From NCBI RefSeq assembly GCF_900104685.1, contig NZ_LT629755.1, positions 3,286,001 through 3,350,000 on the forward strand: DNA of 64,000 nt, given 5' to 3'. Under the pieces are notes generated by a model, which worked only from the letters and a program-made list of their open reading frames with translations, had not been told where the DNA came from and searched no databases. Source of the stretch: Agromyces flavus (GTDB taxonomy: Bacteria; Actinomycetota; Actinomycetes; Actinomycetales; Microbacteriaceae). This document shows positions 1 through 9,118 of the stretch, piece after piece (within the stretch, counting starts at the first letter, position 1; every line of letters starts with the position of its first letter). Both the position numbers and the translations under genes were made by a program.

Positions 1-578
1 TCGAGCGTGAAGAACGCCTGCCGCTCGGGCTGCGACACGTGGGTGGAGAAGCCCTCGACGACGGCGGGGTCGCCGTTGTCCTCGTCGAGGGGCGCGATGT
101 TGAAGTCGCCCATGAGCGCGAACGGGACCTCGGGGTGCGCGGTCGTCTCGGCACGCGTGTGCTCGGCGAGCGCCGCGAGCCAGTCGAGCTTGTAGGTGTA
201 GTGCGGATCGCCGAGCGAGCGGCCGTTGGGCACGTACAGGCTCCATACGCGCACGCCGTCGACCGTCGCGCCGATCGCGCGCGCCTCCTTCGGCAGGTCG
301 GGGCCCTCCTGCCCCTTGAGGAATCCCGGCATCCCCGGGAACTCCGTCGCGACGTCGGAGATGGGCACGCGGCTCGCGATCGCGACGCCGTTCCACTGGC
401 TCAGGCCGTGGATGGCCACCTCGTATCCCGCGGCCTCGAACGCGTCGTGCGGGAACTGCTCGGCCGTGCACTTGATCTCCTGCATGGCGAGCACGTCGAC
501 GTCTTCTCGCACCATGAAGTCCACGACGCGGCCGTACCGGGTGCGGATCGAGTTGACGTTCCAGGTGGCGATGCGCAT
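1..578 (-). CDS. xth: exodeoxyribonuclease III (C-terminus cut by window edge)
   Basis: AP endonuclease and 3'-5' exonuclease of base-excision repair, in the cytoplasm. The visible 192 residues begin MRIATWNVNSIR, the classic start of the exonuclease III/EEP fold, with the catalytic metal-site Glu in MQEIK and the Asn/Asp motif in LMGDFNIAP near the window edge. The C-terminal part, with the catalytic GSDH segment, lies outside the window. The ATG at 578 sits 6 nt after a TAGGCT hexamer, so the message is probably leaderless. It is read away from the upstream cell-wall-repeat gene and separated from it by a hairpin. Family assignment is secure; truncation is only an edge effect. Confidence 0.93.
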   Translation of the reverse strand, partial: MRIATWNVNSIRTRYGRVVDFMVREDVDVLAMQEIKCTAEQFPHDAFEAAGYEVAIHGLSQWNGVAIASRVPISDVATEFPGMPGFLKGQEGPDLPKEARAIGATVDGVRVWSLYVPNGRSLGDPHYTYKLDWLAALAEHTRAETTAHPEVPFALMGDFNIAPLDEDNGDPAVVEGFSTHVSQPERQAFFTL

Positions 579-584
579 GCGACA

Positions 585-590
585 AGCCTA
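585..590 (-). promoter_or_regulatory. -10 hexamer TAGGCT, leaderless promoter of xth
   Basis: TAGGCT on the minus strand, followed by 6 nt and the ATG at 578. This matches the TAnnnT-N6-RTG layout seen at many genes of this window. Confidence 0.5.
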
Positions 591-610
591 GGGTCGGCCG
601 CGGACGCCGA

Positions 611-640
611 CGGGCGCGCCTCCCGCAGGAGACGCGCCCG
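611..640 (-). terminator. hairpin terminator after the cell-wall-repeat gene
   Basis: Arms 611-623 and 628-640 pair over 13 bp with one mismatch around a 4-nt loop. It lies 16 nt past the stop at 656 on the minus strand. There is no T-run, as is usual for high-GC actinobacteria. Confidence 0.55.
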
Positions 641-655
641 TCGTACGTGGTCCGC

Positions 656-2176
656 TCAGCAGGAGCGGAACGGCTGCCATCCGTTGTAGTACAGCGGCTG
701 GTACTTGCCGAGGACGAAGAACTCCGCGATCCCGAGCTCGGTCACCTGCGTCTGGACGCCCAGGCTCGTGCAGTACTCCGAGGTGATGTAGAGCGGCGCG
801 TACAGCCATCCGGCCACGGGAGCGCCGGCGAGCGCGTCGGGGAAGTTCGAGCCGCTCGCCGAGAACCCGTAGATCGACGACTGCCCGTCCCAGACGAATC
901 TCACGATCGCGAGCGCGGTCGCGTACCGATCGGCGCCGGCCAGGCGGAGCACCTGCGGCGCGGTCGACAGCTTCCCGATCGACGCCTGGATGCCCGACGA
1001 GACCACCGCGGCGCTGCCCGCGATGGCGACCGTCTTCGCACCGAGCTTCGTCAGCGCGCCGGCGGAGGCGGAATCGAGGGTCGACGCGATTCCGGGCACG
1101 ATGAGCACGGGGATGTCGGCCGCTGCCGCGGCGCCGCTCGCCGACAGCGCGTCGGGGAAGTTGGCTCCTGTCGCGACCCAGGCGGCGGGCGCCGTCCCGA
1201 ACTCGCCCGCGACGATCCTGCGCGAGGTGTCGTAGCGGTCGGTTCCCGCGTAGCGCGTCACGGGCGCGATGCCCTTGAGGGTCGTCTCCACGCCCGACGA
1301 GACCACCGCGGCGCTGCCCGCGATGACGATCCGCTCGGGCGAGAGTCGCTTGAGCTCGGCGAGGACGACCGGCGGGATGACCGTGCCGGGCACGAGCAGC
1401 AGGGGGCCGCCGCAGTGCGCCGCCGCGGGGCCGGCGCTGAGCGCATCGGGGAAGTTGGCGCCGGTCGCGACGAAGGCGCAGGGCACCTCCTCGCCGAAGG
1501 CGGCCTGGGATGCGAGGACCGCCGTCTCGTATCGATCGGCACCCGCGATGCGGTCCTTCACGAGCGGTTCGAGCTGCTCGTCGACGCCGGTCACCGCCTG
1601 CCCGTCGGCGAGCGTGGTCACGGTCGCCCAGGAGATGTGCTGCGCGTCCTCCCAGAACTCCGGGATGAGCGGCGAACCGGCCAGGTCGTCGTATGCGAGC
1701 ACCGCGTAGTCGCCCGCGGGCAGGGAGGTGAGCGAGTAGGCACCCGTGGCGTCGGCTTCGGCGCTCGTGTAGCCGGCCCACTCGCCTGCGACGTCGTCCC
1801 ACTTGACGGCCACGGCGACGCCGGTCGCGAGGCCGCCCTGCGAGACGCCGTTCGCCCAGTACGTGATCCGGCCGCTGATCGACCCGGTCGCGGCCGTGCC
1901 ATCCGAGGAACCCTCGGCGGCGAACGTGCGGATGCCGCCGTCGGCCGCATCCGCGCCGCCCGCGCCGCCCTCGAGGTAGAACGCGGGCGTGCCTTCTCGG
2001 GGAGCCGCGCGCAGGCCGGTGTCGTCGCCGGCATCGACGAGCTCTGCCGGGCGCGGCGTGAGCTCGGGGGAGGGCAGGTCGGAGGCGTGGGCCGGTGCGA
2101 TGCCGGTGCCGAGGAGGGCCAGGGAGGCGACGAGCACGGAAGCACGACGCAGCCCGGCCATGGGCGCAGGGGCCAT
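656..2176 (-). CDS. secreted protein with three cell-wall-binding type 2 repeats
   Basis: About 506 aa, exported. The signal peptide has Arg-rich MAGLRRAS, a hydrophobic core and a cut after APAHA. Residues about 90-200 form a beta-sandwich segment of the carboxypeptidase-regulatory/Cna-B type (GSISGRITYW, TGAYSLTSLPAGDY). Residues about 205-500 hold three CWB2 (PF04122) repeats, each with a [AG]DRY-T motif, an A-[ST]G-[AS]NFPDALS motif and an IAGSAAVVSSG motif. Such repeats attach proteins non-covalently to the cell wall in clostridia and occur in many actinobacteria. ATG 2176 was chosen; ATG 2161 also leaves the full signal peptide. The ligand and the job of the N-terminal domain are unknown. 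The same repeats recur in the gene at 15496-18132. Confidence 0.85.
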   Translation of the reverse strand: MAPAPMAGLRRASVLVASLALLGTGIAPAHASDLPSPELTPRPAELVDAGDDTGLRAAPREGTPAFYLEGGAGGADAADGGIRTFAAEGSSDGTAATGSISGRITYWANGVSQGGLATGVAVAVKWDDVAGEWAGYTSAEADATGAYSLTSLPAGDYAVLAYDDLAGSPLIPEFWEDAQHISWATVTTLADGQAVTGVDEQLEPLVKDRIAGADRYETAVLASQAAFGEEVPCAFVATGANFPDALSAGPAAAHCGGPLLLVPGTVIPPVVLAELKRLSPERIVIAGSAAVVSSGVETTLKGIAPVTRYAGTDRYDTSRRIVAGEFGTAPAAWVATGANFPDALSASGAAAAADIPVLIVPGIASTLDSASAGALTKLGAKTVAIAGSAAVVSSGIQASIGKLSTAPQVLRLAGADRYATALAIVRFVWDGQSSIYGFSASGSNFPDALAGAPVAGWLYAPLYITSEYCTSLGVQTQVTELGIAEFFVLGKYQPLYYNGWQPFRSC

Positions 2177-2226
2177 GGGGGGTCCGTTCGGGTAGTGGGG
2201 GCCGGCCCGGGCGGGCCGATCGCCAC

Positions 2227-2232
2227 ATCGTA
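2227..2232 (-). promoter_or_regulatory. -10 hexamer TACGAT for the cell-wall-repeat gene
   Basis: TACGAT on the minus strand about 50 nt before the ATG at 2176. A GC-rich leader of roughly 45 nt would follow. No in-frame start lies at the leaderless distance. Confidence 0.35.
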
Positions 2233-2283
2233 GGATGCGGAGGCGCTTCTCCGCCAGCGGTCCCGTGAACGGATCCAGTGGGC

Positions 2284-2811
2284 TCAGCGGGCCGCGCGGC
2301 GCTCCCTCGGTTCGCGCTTGCCGATCCGCGGCACGACGATCCAGAAGGCGAGCAGCACGACGAGCGCGACTCCGCCCGCGGTGTAGCCGGCCTGCTGGCT
2401 GACGGTCACGTCGAAGATGAGCATGGCGACCCCGGCCGAGGTCAGTGAGACGACCACGAGGAGCGCGAGCAGCAGCGCATTCGCGACCCGCACGACCCGC
2501 TCCTTCTGGTTCTGACCGCTGAGCTGGCGATGCAGGATGACCGGGGCCAGGCCGAGCATGGTCGAGATCGTCGCCAGGACCACGAGGATGAGGTAGAGCG
2601 TGACCTCGCGCTGCTCGAGCTCGGCGAACTTCGGCTGGAAGGCGACCGCGAGCAGGAAGCCCGTGATGAGCTGCGTGCCGGTCATCACGACCCGGAGCTC
2701 CTGCAGGATGTCGTTCCACTTCCGGTCGAGCCGCTCGCCGGGCGTCTCGTCTCGATACTCGTCGCCGTCGTCCTCGATCGACGTGGGATCTGGTCGGGGA
2801 TCGTTCGCCAT
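2284..2811 (-). CDS. DUF6328 family four-helix membrane protein
   Basis: 175 aa integral membrane protein. The charged N-terminus (about residues 1-38) is followed by the family's hallmark [19 protein letters not shown], then three more hydrophobic helices near residues 72-95, 110-132 and 142-162, ending in a basic tail. DUF6328 proteins are widespread in actinobacteria and have no proven function. The ATG at 2811 is 6 nt downstream of a TAGCAT hexamer, so the gene probably makes its own leaderless transcript. It stands alone between the cell-wall-repeat gene and the divergent F420 operon. Nothing in the neighbourhood points to a function. Confidence 0.8.
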   Translation of the reverse strand: MANDPRPDPTSIEDDGDEYRDETPGERLDRKWNDILQELRVVMTGTQLITGFLLAVAFQPKFAELEQREVTLYLILVVLATISTMLGLAPVILHRQLSGQNQKERVVRVANALLLALLVVVSLTSAGVAMLIFDVTVSQQAGYTAGGVALVVLLAFWIVVPRIGKREPRERRAAR

Positions 2812-2817
2812 GCGTGG

Positions 2818-2823
2818 ATGCTA
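2818..2823 (-). promoter_or_regulatory. -10 hexamer TAGCAT, leaderless promoter
   Basis: TAGCAT, 6 nt, then the ATG at 2811 on the minus strand. Confidence 0.55.
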
Positions 2824-2924
2824 CGCCCAGCCATCCGCTCGTCGCAGGCCCTTGCGCCCGGCTCGCCGCGTGCGGCATGCGAGCTCCTGCCAAGATGGCA
2901 GGAGGAACCGAGCGGAGGGGTGAC

Positions 2925-3710
2925 GTGAGGTACAGCATCGAAGGCATCGAGGGCCTGCCCGAGATCGAGGCGGGCGCCGACCTCGCCGCGCTCATCACGG
3001 CGGCGCTGCCCTCGCCACTCGAGGACGGCGACATCCTCGTCATCACCTCGAAGGTCGTCTCGAAGGCCGAGGGCCGTGTCGTCCGGGCCGACGACCGCGA
3101 GCAGGCGATCACCGACGAGACCGTGCGCGTCGTCGCGACGCGCGACAATCCGGGCGGCGTTCCGACCCGTATCGTCGAGAACCGCCTCGGCATCATCGGC
3201 GCGGCCGCCGGGGTCGACGCGTCGAACGCGCCCGAGGGCACGGTGCTGCTCCTGCCGATCGACCCGGATGCCTCCGCACGGGCGATCGCCACCGGCATCC
3301 GCTCGCTCACCGGCGCGCAGGTCGGCGTGCTCCTGTCCGACACGCTGGGCCGGCCCTGGCGCGAGGGCCAGACCGACATCGCGATCGGCGCGGCGGGCGT
3401 GCACGTCTTCGACGACCTGAGGGGTCGCTCGGATGCCTCGGGCAAGCCGCTCGCCGTGACGATGCCGTGCGTGGCCGACGAGCTCGCGAGCGCGGCCGAG
3501 CTCGTGAAGGGCAAGGCCGCGGGCGTACCCGTCGCGATCGTGCGCGGACTCGGGCGCTTCGTCGGCGACCTCGACCTGCCCGGCGCGCGCTCCATCGTGC
3601 GGCCCGCCGACCGCGACATGTTCCGCCAGGGCGCCGACGAGGCGTACGACGACGGATACCGCGCCGGCTTCGACGAGGCGCAGGCCGAGGGCGTGCTGCG
3701 CGACGCCTGA
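2925..3710 (+). CDS. cofE: coenzyme F420-0:L-glutamate ligase
   Basis: 261 aa. Adds gamma-linked glutamates to F420-0 using GTP, the last step of F420 synthesis. It corresponds to the stand-alone CofE or the N-terminal domain of mycobacterial FbiB; the C-terminal nitroreductase-like FMN domain of FbiB is absent. Typical segments are the N-terminal [27 protein letters not shown] and [18 protein letters not shown]. The GTG at 2925 was chosen over an upstream ATG because GGAGGGG lies 5 nt before it and the protein then starts like its relatives. First gene of the operon cofE / LLM oxidoreductase / cofC / fgd, which ends at 6982. Confidence 0.93.
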   Translation: MRYSIEGIEGLPEIEAGADLAALITAALPSPLEDGDILVITSKVVSKAEGRVVRADDREQAITDETVRVVATRDNPGGVPTRIVENRLGIIGAAAGVDASNAPEGTVLLLPIDPDASARAIATGIRSLTGAQVGVLLSDTLGRPWREGQTDIAIGAAGVHVFDDLRGRSDASGKPLAVTMPCVADELASAAELVKGKAAGVPVAIVRGLGRFVGDLDLPGARSIVRPADRDMFRQGADEAYDDGYRAGFDEAQAEGVLRDA

Positions 3711-3744
3711 GCTCCCGCCCGCCGCGGTGCCGTCCGAATCGGGG

Positions 3745-3750
3745 CAGGAT
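3745..3750 (+). promoter_or_regulatory. possible -10 hexamer CAGGAT before the FGD-like gene
   Basis: CAGGAT, 6 nt, then GTG 3757. It is a variant of the TAnnnT leaderless layout and could equally serve as a weak Shine-Dalgarno sequence (AGGA). Confidence 0.3.
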
Positions 3751-3756
3751 GGAAGC

Positions 3757-4755
3757 GTGCGCCCCCACCTCGGCTATGCCGTCATGCTCGAGCGGTTCCC
3801 GCCCGCCGAGGCGGTCGCGCTCGCCGCGCTCGCCGAGCAGCACGGGTTCCGCGGCACCATGGCGAGCGACCACTTCCAGCCCTGGCTGCCCTCGCACGGC
3901 CAGTCCGGCTTCGTGTGGAGCGTGCTCGGGGCGATCGGGCAGGCGACCACGGGCGACTTCGGCCCGGGCGTCACGACGCCGTCGTTCCGGATGCATCCGG
4001 CCGTCGTCGCCCAGGCGTCGGCGACGCTCGCGGCCATGCACCCTGGCCGGCACTGGCTCGGCATCGGGTCCGGTGAGGCGATCAACGAGCACGTCACGGG
4101 CGCGTACTGGCCCGAGCCCGCCGAGCGCATCGCGCGCATGTTCGAGGCGGTCGACGTGATCCGCAAGCTGTTCGCGGCGTCGGCGGCGGGGCGCGACATC
4201 CGGCATTCGGGGGAGTTCTTCAAGCTCGAGTCGTCGCGGCTCTGGACGATGCCCGAGCGGGCGCCCGAGATCCTCATCGCGACGCAGGGTCCGGTGACGG
4301 CCCGGCGGGCGGGGCGCACCGCCGACGGGCTCATCACGACGAACGCGCCGGCCGACCGCCTGGCCGCCCTGCTCGCGCGCTTCGCCGAGGGTGCGCGCGA
4401 GGGCGGGCGCGATGCGAGCCGCATGCCGAGGGTGCTGCAGCTCAACCTCGCCTGGGCGCCGACCGACGAGGAGGCGATGGCCGACGCGCTCGCCGAGTGG
4501 CCGATCGGCGCGCTCCGGTTCCCGCGCGGCGACATCCGCTCGCCGTTCGAGGTCGAGCAGCTCACGCGCACGGTGCGCCCCGAGGACTTCGCGGGTCGCA
4601 TGGTCGTCTCGGCCGACCCCGACGTGCACCGTGCGAACCTGCAGCGCCACCTCGACCTCGGGTTCACGCGCATCTACCTGCACAACGCGGGCCGTGACCA
4701 GGCGCGGTTCCTCGAGGTGTTCGGGCGCGACGTGCTGCCGGGGCTGCGCGCATGA
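3757..4755 (+). CDS. LLM-class F420-dependent oxidoreductase, FGD-like
   Basis: 332 aa TIM-barrel enzyme of the luciferase-like family. It is close in plan to F420-dependent glucose-6-phosphate dehydrogenase: SDHFQPW (F420 and catalytic His/Trp site) near residue 40 and [11 protein letters not shown], the equivalent of the FGD active-site Glu, near residue 105. It is the type often annotated as TIGR03557 F420 oxidoreductase. The substrate cannot be read from sequence. GTG 3757 was preferred to an upstream ATG at 3727 because homologues start at the [11 protein letters not shown] strand. The stop overlaps the cofC start (ATGA at 4752). Lying among F420 genes strongly supports F420 rather than FMN as its cofactor. 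Confidence 0.85.
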   Translation: MRPHLGYAVMLERFPPAEAVALAALAEQHGFRGTMASDHFQPWLPSHGQSGFVWSVLGAIGQATTGDFGPGVTTPSFRMHPAVVAQASATLAAMHPGRHWLGIGSGEAINEHVTGAYWPEPAERIARMFEAVDVIRKLFAASAAGRDIRHSGEFFKLESSRLWTMPERAPEILIATQGPVTARRAGRTADGLITTNAPADRLAALLARFAEGAREGGRDASRMPRVLQLNLAWAPTDEEAMADALAEWPIGALRFPRGDIRSPFEVEQLTRTVRPEDFAGRMVVSADPDVHRANLQRHLDLGFTRIYLHNAGRDQARFLEVFGRDVLPGLRA

Positions 4756-5966
4756 GCGCGGCGGCCTCGGTCTTCCCGCACGGGCGGGAGGGGTCCGCGC
4801 GGCCGGGAGGAGCCGCGCCCCGATCCGTTCCTCCCGAGGCCGCGAGTTCCTCCGCCGCGAGCGAGAGCGGGCGAGCGGATGCCGCGGCGTGGACGATCGT
4901 GATCCCCGTGAAGTCCCTGACGGCTGCCAAGACCCGGCTCGCGCCCGAGCACTCCCCGGCCGAACGCGCGGCACTCGCGCGCGCGTTCGCCCTCGACACC
5001 GTGGACGCGGCGCGCGCCGCCGGCTCGGTGCGCCGCGTGGTCGTCGTCTCCGACGAGCCCGTCATCGAGCGCGAGCTCCGCGAGGTGCCCGGGGTCGAGG
5101 TCGTGCCCGAGGTCGGCCCGCGCGGCCTCGCGGCCGCGATCGCGCGTGGCATCGCGGTCGCCCGGGCGGGCTCGCGCGCCGCCGGTGGGCGCAGCCCGCT
5201 CGACGTGACCGACGAGAGGTCGCGGATGCACGGTGCGGCCGACCATGTGGGACGTCTCGATTCGGCCGTGGCGTCTGGCGGCGCCCCGCTGTTGGCCGAA
5301 GGGTCGCGGATGCACGGTGCGGCCGACCATCCGCGACGTCTCGATTCGGCCGGGTCGGGCGGCGGCGCCGCGCTGGATGCCGAAGGGTCGGGGATGCAGG
5401 GTGCGGCCGACCATCCGCGACGTCTCGATTCGGCCGTGGCGTCTGGCGGCGCCCCGCTGGATGCCGAGAGGCCGGGGACGCACGGTGCGGCCGACCACCC
5501 GCGACGTCTCGGTGCCGACGCGGGTGCCGAGGCGGCGGAGACCGCGGTCGCGGTGCTCCTCGGCGACATGCCCTCGGTGCGGGCGACCGAACTCGACGCC
5601 GCGCTCGAGGTCGCGGCGCGACATCCGCTCGCCTTCGTGCCCGACGCCGAGGGCACCGGCACCACGCTCGCGACCGCGCGCGCGGGAATGCCGTTCGACG
5701 CCCACTTCGGGCAGGACTCCGCGGCGCGCCACCGCACAGCCGGCTTCGCGGATCTCGCCGCCGAGCACCCCGCGTCGATCGGTCCGGGACTCCGCCGCGA
5801 CGTCGACACCGCCGCCGAGCTGCGCGAGGCCGTCGCGCTCGGGGTGGGGGCGCGCACGTCCACGGTGCTGCGCGCCATGCCCGACCTCGCCGAGGGGCCT
5901 CTCCCCCGGCATCCGCTCGACCCATCGATCGCGCCGCACGGCGCAGACAGGAAGGCCGCCTCATGA
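4752..5966 (+). CDS. cofC: 2-phospho-L-lactate (or PEP) guanylyltransferase with internal tandem-repeat insertion
   Basis: 404 aa, against roughly 210-220 for ordinary CofC/FbiD. Makes the GDP-activated lactyl or enolpyruvyl donor used by CofD in F420 synthesis. The nucleotidyltransferase core is present: [16 protein letters not shown] (residues 51-66), VLLGDMP with the metal-site Asp (about residue 270), [18 protein letters not shown] and [10 protein letters not shown]. Two parts are extra. One is a 45-residue Ala/Ser/Pro-rich N-terminus with no alternative in-frame start. The other is a block of about 100 residues (156-255) made of four 28-aa repeats, inserted just before the GDMP strand. 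The reading frame stays open throughout, so this is an insertion, not a frameshift. ATGA overlaps join it to both neighbours. Confidence 0.88.
   Translation: MSAAASVFPHGREGSARPGGAAPRSVPPEAASSSAASESGRADAAAWTIVIPVKSLTAAKTRLAPEHSPAERAALARAFALDTVDAARAAGSVRRVVVVSDEPVIERELREVPGVEVVPEVGPRGLAAAIARGIAVARAGSRAAGGRSPLDVTDERSRMHGAADHVGRLDSAVASGGAPLLAEGSRMHGAADHPRRLDSAGSGGGAALDAEGSGMQGAADHPRRLDSAVASGGAPLDAERPGTHGAADHPRRLGADAGAEAAETAVAVLLGDMPSVRATELDAALEVAARHPLAFVPDAEGTGTTLATARAGMPFDAHFGQDSAARHRTAGFADLAAEHPASIGPGLRRDVDTAAELREAVALGVGARTSTVLRAMPDLAEGPLPRHPLDPSIAPHGADRKAAS
5217..5516 (+). repeat. four tandem 84-bp repeats inside cofC, each with a 10-bp inverted repeat
   Basis: The word TCGCGGATG or a close variant starts at 5220, 5304, 5388 and 5472, an exact 84-bp (28-codon) period. 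The shared core reads GGTGCGGCCGACC then ATCCGCGACGTCTCG. In the second copy the arms GTCGCGGATG and CATCCGCGAC are perfect complements around 15 nt; in the others they are decayed. The translation of each unit runs [15 protein letters not shown] followed by an Ala/Gly-rich spacer. The last copy is partial. Confidence 0.9.
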
Positions 5967-6982
5967 CGCTCACCCTCGGATACAAGGCCAGCGCCGAGCA
6001 GTTCGATCCGCGCGAGCTCGTCGAGATCGCCGTCGCGGCCGAGGCGCACGGCATGGAGTCGGTGTGGACGAGCGACCACTTCCAGCCGTGGCGGCACACG
6101 GGCGGACACGCGCCGTTCTCGCTCACGTGGATGGCCGCGGTGGGCGAGCGCACGTCGAACGTGAAGATCGGCACGAGCGTCATGACGCCGACGTTCCGGT
6201 ACAACCCGGCGGTGCTCGCGCAGGCGTTCGCGTCGCTCGGCGTGATGTACCCCGATCGCGTCATCGCGGGCTTCGGCACGGGTGAGGCGCTCAACGAGAT
6301 CGCGACCGGCTTCCGCGGCGCCGGCGAGCAGGACTGGCCCGAGTTCCGCGAGCGGTTCGCACGGCTCCGCGAGTCGGTGCGGCTCATGCGCACGCTCTGG
6401 AACGGCGAACGCGTGAACTTCGAGGGCGAGTACTACTCGACGCACGACGCATCGATCTACGACAAGCCCGAGGGCGGCGTGCCCGTCTACATCGCGGCGG
6501 GCGGGCCGACCGTGGCGAAGTACGCGGGGCGTGCGGGCGACGGCTTCATCTGCACGTCGGGCAAGGGATCGGAGCTCTACGTGGACCAGCTCATCCCGGC
6601 GGTCAAGGAGGGCGCTGAGGCGGGAGGTCGGGAGTACGACGGCATCGACCGGATGATCGAGATCAAGCTGTCGTACGAGGAGTCGCACGGCGACGCGCTC
6701 GACAACTGCCGCTTCTGGTCGCCGCTGTCGCTCTCGAAGGAGCAGAAGCACGACATCACCGACCCCGTCGAGATGGAGCAGGCCGCCGACGCGCTGCCGA
6801 TCGAGGAGATCGCGGGCCGCTGGATCGTGGGGTCCGACCCGGACGAAGTCGTGGACGACATCATCCAGTACGTGGACTGGGGCTTCAACCACCTCGTCTT
6901 CCACGCGCCGGGACACGACCAGCGCCGTTTCCTCGAGCTGTTCGAGCGCGACCTGGCGCCGCGCATCCGCGCCGCGGCCTGA
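5963..6982 (+). CDS. fgd: F420-dependent glucose-6-phosphate dehydrogenase
   Basis: 339 aa. Oxidises glucose 6-phosphate to 6-phosphogluconolactone while reducing F420, supplying F420H2 to other enzymes. Residues known in mycobacterial FGD1 are all visible at nearly the same positions: Asp38-His39 and Trp43 in SDHFQPW, Glu108 in GTGEALNE, and a phosphate-binding Lys201 in SGKGSELY. The length matches FGD1 (336 aa). The start codon overlaps the cofC stop (ATGA), so translation is coupled. It is the last gene of the F420 operon; a strong palindromic terminator follows before the convergent ggt gene. This is one of the most certain calls in the window. Confidence 0.95.
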   Translation: MTLTLGYKASAEQFDPRELVEIAVAAEAHGMESVWTSDHFQPWRHTGGHAPFSLTWMAAVGERTSNVKIGTSVMTPTFRYNPAVLAQAFASLGVMYPDRVIAGFGTGEALNEIATGFRGAGEQDWPEFRERFARLRESVRLMRTLWNGERVNFEGEYYSTHDASIYDKPEGGVPVYIAAGGPTVAKYAGRAGDGFICTSGKGSELYVDQLIPAVKEGAEAGGREYDGIDRMIEIKLSYEESHGDALDNCRFWSPLSLSKEQKHDITDPVEMEQAADALPIEEIAGRWIVGSDPDEVVDDIIQYVDWGFNHLVFHAPGHDQRRFLELFERDLAPRIRAAA

Positions 6983-7012
6983 CCGAATCAGCCGAACCGC
7001 CCCCGACTGCTC

Positions 7013-7057
7013 AGCAGTCCACCACGCCTGGCTCGACGCCGGACGTGGTGGACTGCT
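7013..7057. terminator. bidirectional hairpin, copy A of a dispersed palindrome
   Basis: Arms 7013-7026 (AGCAGTCCACCACG) and 7044-7057 are perfect 14-bp complements around 17 nt. It sits between the convergent genes fgd and ggt, so it can end both transcripts. Close relatives lie at 26672-26720 and 27424-27472. Confidence 0.7.
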
Positions 7058-7078
7058 GGCAGGGTCGGCTGCGCGCCG

Positions 7079-8959
7079 TCAGTCGGCGGGTTCGAGCACC
7101 AGCCCCGTGCCGCCGCCGCGGCGCACCGGCTCGGCGACCGCCGTCATCAGCCCGTCGGCGTCGACCTCGATCGCGGCCGCGGCACCGATCTCGGGCGGGG
7201 ACGCGATCGGCGTCGGCGGGTCGCTGAAGACGTGGCCGTACGGGGTGAGCTGCGACTCGTACGCGGCGCGGAACGCCGCCTCAGCCTGCACCGTCGTGGT
7301 GTTCCGCTGGGCCGCGCGCGGCGCGGCGACCGCTTCTGGCAGCGTCATCCCGAGGTCGATCCGGTTCAGAAGGATCTGGACGACCGTCGTGATGATGGTC
7401 GATCCGCCCGGCGAGCCGAGCACGTACCGCACGTCACCGCCGTCGAGCACGATCGTGGGCGACATCGACGAGCGCGGACGCTTGCCGGGCTCGACGATGT
7501 TCGGGTCGGCCGGGTTCGGGAGGAAGCTGAAGTCGGTCAGCTCGTTGTTCAGGAGGAACCCCCGGTCGGGCACGGTCATGCCCGATCCGCCGGTCTGCTC
7601 GATCGTCAGCGTGTAGGCGACCGCGTTCCCCCACCGGTCGACGACCGACAGATGCGTGGTGGAGAGGCCCCGGTCGGCGGGCGCCACGGCGGCCACCGTC
7701 TCGCATCCGGTCGCTGCGAGGTCACCCGCCGGCACGGGCTTCACCGCCGCCTGGTCGGGATCGATCTCGCAGGCGCGGGCGTCGGCGAACTCCTGGCTCC
7801 GGAGCGTCTCGGTCGGGACGTCGACGAACGCCGGATCGCCGACGTACGCGCCGCGGTCGGCGAATGCGAGCGCGGTCGCCTCGAAGTAGAGGTGCAGCGC
7901 CTGAATGGGGTCATCGGCGGAGAGATCGAAGTTCTCGAGGATGTTCAGCGACTCGCCGACGGTCGTGCCGCCGGAGGACGACGGCGCCATGCCGTACACG
8001 TCGAGGCCTCGGTAGTCGACGTGCGTCGGATCCCGGAGGATGACCTCGTAGTCGGCGAGATCCTCGTCCGTCATGAATCCGGGGTAGGCGGGAAGCGTCG
8101 CCGTCGGGCTCGTGTCGGGGTGCTGGACGATCGCGGCGATCTCGTCGGCGATCGGGCCGTCGTAGAAGACGTCGGTGCCCCGCAGCGCGATCTGCCGGAG
8201 CGTGGCCGCCAGGTCGAGGTTCTTGAAGACCGAGCCGACCTCCGGCGCGTCGCCGTCTGGCAGGAACAGCTCCGCGGTCTCCGGGAACTGGGCGAACCGG
8301 GCCTGCTGGTCGAGCGTCTGGTTGCGGAAGGTCTGGTCGACCACGAAGCCCTTCGTCGCCAGGTTGATCGCCGGCTTCAGCGCGTCCTTCAGCGATCGGG
8401 TGCCGAACTCGTCGAGCGCGGTCTCCCACGTCGCGAGGGTTCCGGGCACGCCGACCGACAGGCCGGATGACACCGCGTCGTTGAAGGCGTATCCGACGCC
8501 GAACGGGTGGGCGTCGTCCACGCTTCCGGGAATGACGAAGGCGTCGCTCGGCATCTCCGCGGGCGCGGTCTCGCGGCCGTCGATCGTCGTGACCTCGCCC
8601 GACTCGGCGTCGAAGTACACGAAGTACCCGCCGCCGCCGATGCCGGCGCTGTACGGCTCGGTGACGCCGAGCGCGGCGGCCGTGGCGACGGCGGCGTCGG
8701 CCGCGTTGCCGCCCTTGCGCAGCACCTCGAGTCCGATGCGGCTGGCCTCGGCGTCGACGGATGACACGGCACCGCCGTATCCGGTCGACGTCGACGGCGC
8801 GGGCGGGGCCGGCCGGCCCGTCGCGACGCTGGAGGCGGGCGACGGCGCGGCGGTCGCGGGTGCGCCGAGGGCGACGCCCCCGAGCGCGACGATCGCGGTG
8901 ACGGCGAGGGCCGATCCGCGGAGCGCGGAGCGGCGGCGGTGGCGGACGACTTCGGCCAT
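7079..8959 (-). CDS. ggt: gamma-glutamyltransferase, secreted
   Basis: 626 aa. Ntn-hydrolase that cleaves or transfers the gamma-glutamyl group of glutathione-like substrates outside the cell. A signal peptide covers about residues 1-38 (RHRRRSALRG, hydrophobic core, APATAAP). The large subunit follows with GGNAADAAVA and GIGGGGYFVY. Self-cleavage should occur before the nucleophile Thr at about residue 433 in TTHLSVVD. The small subunit has the oxyanion and substrate motifs GSGMTVPDRGFLLNNEL and LGSPGGSTI. Start ATG 8959 has GGGGG a short distance upstream and restores the signal peptide. Convergent with fgd. Actinobacteria mostly lack glutathione, so the natural substrate may be other gamma-glutamyl compounds; the poly-gamma-glutamate tail of F420 is a speculative option only. 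Confidence 0.92.
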   Translation of the reverse strand: MAEVVRHRRRSALRGSALAVTAIVALGGVALGAPATAAPSPASSVATGRPAPPAPSTSTGYGGAVSSVDAEASRIGLEVLRKGGNAADAAVATAAALGVTEPYSAGIGGGGYFVYFDAESGEVTTIDGRETAPAEMPSDAFVIPGSVDDAHPFGVGYAFNDAVSSGLSVGVPGTLATWETALDEFGTRSLKDALKPAINLATKGFVVDQTFRNQTLDQQARFAQFPETAELFLPDGDAPEVGSVFKNLDLAATLRQIALRGTDVFYDGPIADEIAAIVQHPDTSPTATLPAYPGFMTDEDLADYEVILRDPTHVDYRGLDVYGMAPSSSGGTTVGESLNILENFDLSADDPIQALHLYFEATALAFADRGAYVGDPAFVDVPTETLRSQEFADARACEIDPDQAAVKPVPAGDLAATGCETVAAVAPADRGLSTTHLSVVDRWGNAVAYTLTIEQTGGSGMTVPDRGFLLNNELTDFSFLPNPADPNIVEPGKRPRSSMSPTIVLDGGDVRYVLGSPGGSTIITTVVQILLNRIDLGMTLPEAVAAPRAAQRNTTTVQAEAAFRAAYESQLTPYGHVFSDPPTPIASPPEIGAAAAIEVDADGLMTAVAEPVRRGGGTGLVLEPAD

Positions 8960-9106
8960 GACAGTACCCCCGAACTGGTGACAGCGAATGCTCCGCACCC
9001 TAGACCCACGGCCGACGCGCGGCAACGCCTTCGTGGCGGGTCGCGACGCCGGGCCCGCCATCCTGTGGGTTCGCCTCGGAACGTCCGCGGCATCCGGTCG
9101 CGGGCG

Positions 9107-9112
9107 TAGCCT
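9107..9112 (+). promoter_or_regulatory. -10 hexamer TAGCCT, leaderless promoter
   Basis: TAGCCT, 6 nt, then ATG 9119. Confidence 0.55.
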
Positions 9113-9118
9113 GAGCAC

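Noticed and set aside
656..3619. A 987-codon open frame on the minus strand running through three genes
   Set aside because: Only the 506-residue end has a signal peptide and domains. The remainder runs antisense to cofE and across the DUF6328 gene, which have stronger evidence. GC-rich third positions create such open frames.
5217..5516. CRISPR-like array
   Set aside because: The period is an exact 84 bp with no unique spacers, the whole unit is repeated and stays in the cofC frame, and no cas gene is near.
4752..5966. cofC as a frameshifted pseudogene
   Set aside because: The frame is continuous, core motifs on both sides of the insert are intact, and stop-start overlaps to both neighbours are kept.
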